This document shows, piece after piece, positions 4,209 through 5,079 of a stretch of 5,079 bases of DNA. A program made the translations under genes and the position numbers. The stretch spans positions 1-5,079 of the forward strand of contig JAQVLL010000176.1 of assembly GCA_028704195.1 (NCBI GenBank), in the 5' to 3' direction. Each line of letters begins with the position of its first letter. The stretch's first letter is position 1. The notes below the pieces were generated by a model. That model did no database searches. It saw only the letters and a program-made list of their open reading frames with translations, and was not told the DNA's origin. This DNA comes from Smithellaceae bacterium (GTDB lineage Bacteria; Desulfobacterota; Syntrophia; Syntrophales; Smithellaceae).

Positions 4209-5079
4209 ATGAAAACATCCCAGGACAACAAAGACAAGCCAAAACCCCAAAATGCCCAAACCGGGCAGGAAGAGAATAAACCGATACGCCCGGACCTTGC
4301 AGAGGTCCTCCACAGGCTCTCTTTCGGCCTGGATGAGAATCGCCCCGACGCAGTGGCAAAAAGACAGCAGAAGAACCAGCGCATGGCGCGCGCCAACGTG
4401 GAAGACCTGTGTGATCCAGGAAGTTTCATTGAATACGGGGCTCTGGCCATTGCAGCGCAGCGCGGGCGACGATCCGAGGAGGATCTTATCAGTAAAACAC
4501 CGGCTGATGGACTTATCGCAGGCGTCGGATCCGTCAACGGTTCATTATTCAGCGAAGACAGGGCCCGCTGCATGGTGATGTCCTATGACTACGCAGTTCT
4601 GGCCGGGACCCAGGGTTTTTTCAATCACAAGAAAATTGATCGGATGCTGCATCTGGCTCATGAACAGCGCCTGCCCCTCGTTTTCTTCGCGGAAGGAGGC
4701 GGCGGAAGGCCCGGTGATGTTGACGCGCAGGGAGTCATGGTGGCGGGGCTGGATTTATCAACGTTTGGCGCGTTTGCCGGTCTGAGCGGGTCCGTGCCGA
4801 TGGTCGGTGTTGTTTCAGGGTATTGCTTTGCCGGAAATGCTGCGCTTTTGGGCTGCTGCGACGTGATTATCGCCACGACGAATTCCAGCATCGGCATGGG
4901 TGGCCCGGTCATGATTGAAGGCGGCGGACTGGGTGTTTTCAAACCGGAGGAAGTCGGCCCGATGAACGTGCAAACGCAAAATGGTGTGGTGGATATCGAA
5001 GCAGCAGACGATGTGGAAGCCGTTTTACTGGCCAAAAAGTATCTTTCCTATTTTCAGGGATCACTAACGTCGTGGAAAG
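4209..5079 (+). CDS. Acyl-CoA carboxylase carboxyltransferase subunit (PccB/AccD-like), 5' part only
   Basis: The frame is open from ATG 4209 to the right edge: 290 codons of an expected 500 or so. Biotin-dependent carboxyltransferases move carboxyl between carboxybiotin and an acyl-CoA. After a hydrophilic N-terminal extension of about 24 residues (MKTSQDNKDKPKPQ...), the N-terminal carboxyltransferase half follows: IRPDLAEV (26-33), DLCDPGSFIEYG (66-77), TPADGLIAGVGSVNG (97-111), DYAVLAGTQGFFNHKKIDR (127-145), AEGGGGRPGD (161-170), GYCFAGNAALLGCCDVIIA (204-222), GMGGPVMIEGGGLGVF (229-244) and EEVGPMNVQ (247-255). This sequence style matches, from memory, the carboxyltransferase part of the large fused biotin carboxylase/carboxyltransferase proteins, here without a preceding biotin carboxylase. 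AGGAG (4194-4198) is 10 nt upstream, and the next in-frame ATG (residue 59) would cut into the domain. The divergent TetR gene and palindrome suggest induction by a metabolite. The substrate is unknown; decarboxylation is also possible for this family. Confidence 0.93.
   Translation, partial: MKTSQDNKDKPKPQNAQTGQEENKPIRPDLAEVLHRLSFGLDENRPDAVAKRQQKNQRMARANVEDLCDPGSFIEYGALAIAAQRGRRSEEDLISKTPADGLIAGVGSVNGSLFSEDRARCMVMSYDYAVLAGTQGFFNHKKIDRMLHLAHEQRLPLVFFAEGGGGRPGDVDAQGVMVAGLDLSTFGAFAGLSGSVPMVGVVSGYCFAGNAALLGCCDVIIATTNSSIGMGGPVMIEGGGLGVFKPEEVGPMNVQTQNGVVDIEAADDVEAVLLAKKYLSYFQGSLTSWK

Noticed and set aside
4052..4573. Minus-strand open frame (173 codons) across the carboxylase start and the spacer
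   Set aside because: It is antisense to a strongly conserved carboxyltransferase domain, crosses the candidate promoter and hairpins, and its Ser/Arg-rich peptide looks like a reversed-frame artefact.
4252..4785. Plus-strand open frames of 108 and 66 codons inside the carboxylase region
   Set aside because: They are off-frame relative to the continuous carboxyltransferase frame starting at 4209, which alone carries conserved motifs. There is no frameshift in that frame up to the window end.

Overview
The window reads as an ordinary chromosomal segment of a mesophilic, probably anaerobic bacterium. Base composition is near balanced, Shine-Dalgarno sites are clear, and the proteins resemble those of Desulfobacterota (Syntrophus or Desulfobacterales-type deltaproteobacteria) rich in acyl-CoA metabolism. 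That taxonomic guess rests on remembered protein style and is not proven by the sequence. I see no mobile element, CRISPR array, tRNA or rRNA.

Layout. The left edge holds a possible C-terminal coding fragment (1-144, +) that runs into the 3' end of a HisF-family cyclase gene (111-872, -). A 211-bp AT-rich divergent spacer, with a perfect 7-4-7 inverted repeat and a plausible sigma-70 promoter, separates hisF from a stand-alone GMP-synthase-type ATP pyrophosphatase (1084-2052, +). After a strong intercistronic hairpin comes a family III CoA-transferase-fold protein with the residues of an alpha-methylacyl-CoA racemase (2122-3333, +). It converges, 15 bp apart, on a TetR-family repressor (3349-3987, -). 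The TetR gene is divergent from the carboxyltransferase subunit of an acyl-CoA carboxylase (4209 to beyond the right edge, +). The 221-bp spacer between these two carries a perfect 20-bp palindrome over a promoter, a 10-codon micro-ORF with an excellent ribosome binding site, and two hairpins. No gene-free stretch exceeds 300 bases.

Functional reading. The right half looks like a TetR-controlled acyl-CoA module: racemase, regulator and carboxylase or decarboxylase. The left half is more curious. HisF and the GMP-synthase ATPase each normally receive ammonia from a class I glutamine amidotransferase (HisH, and the GuaA N-terminal domain). They sit head to head with neither glutaminase present, and both have changes at usually conserved positions: a HisF gate glutamate is replaced by valine, and the GuaA substrate and C-terminal motifs are altered. 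They may be paralogs recruited to another reaction, may use free ammonia, or may simply be divergent housekeeping genes. The window cannot decide between these.
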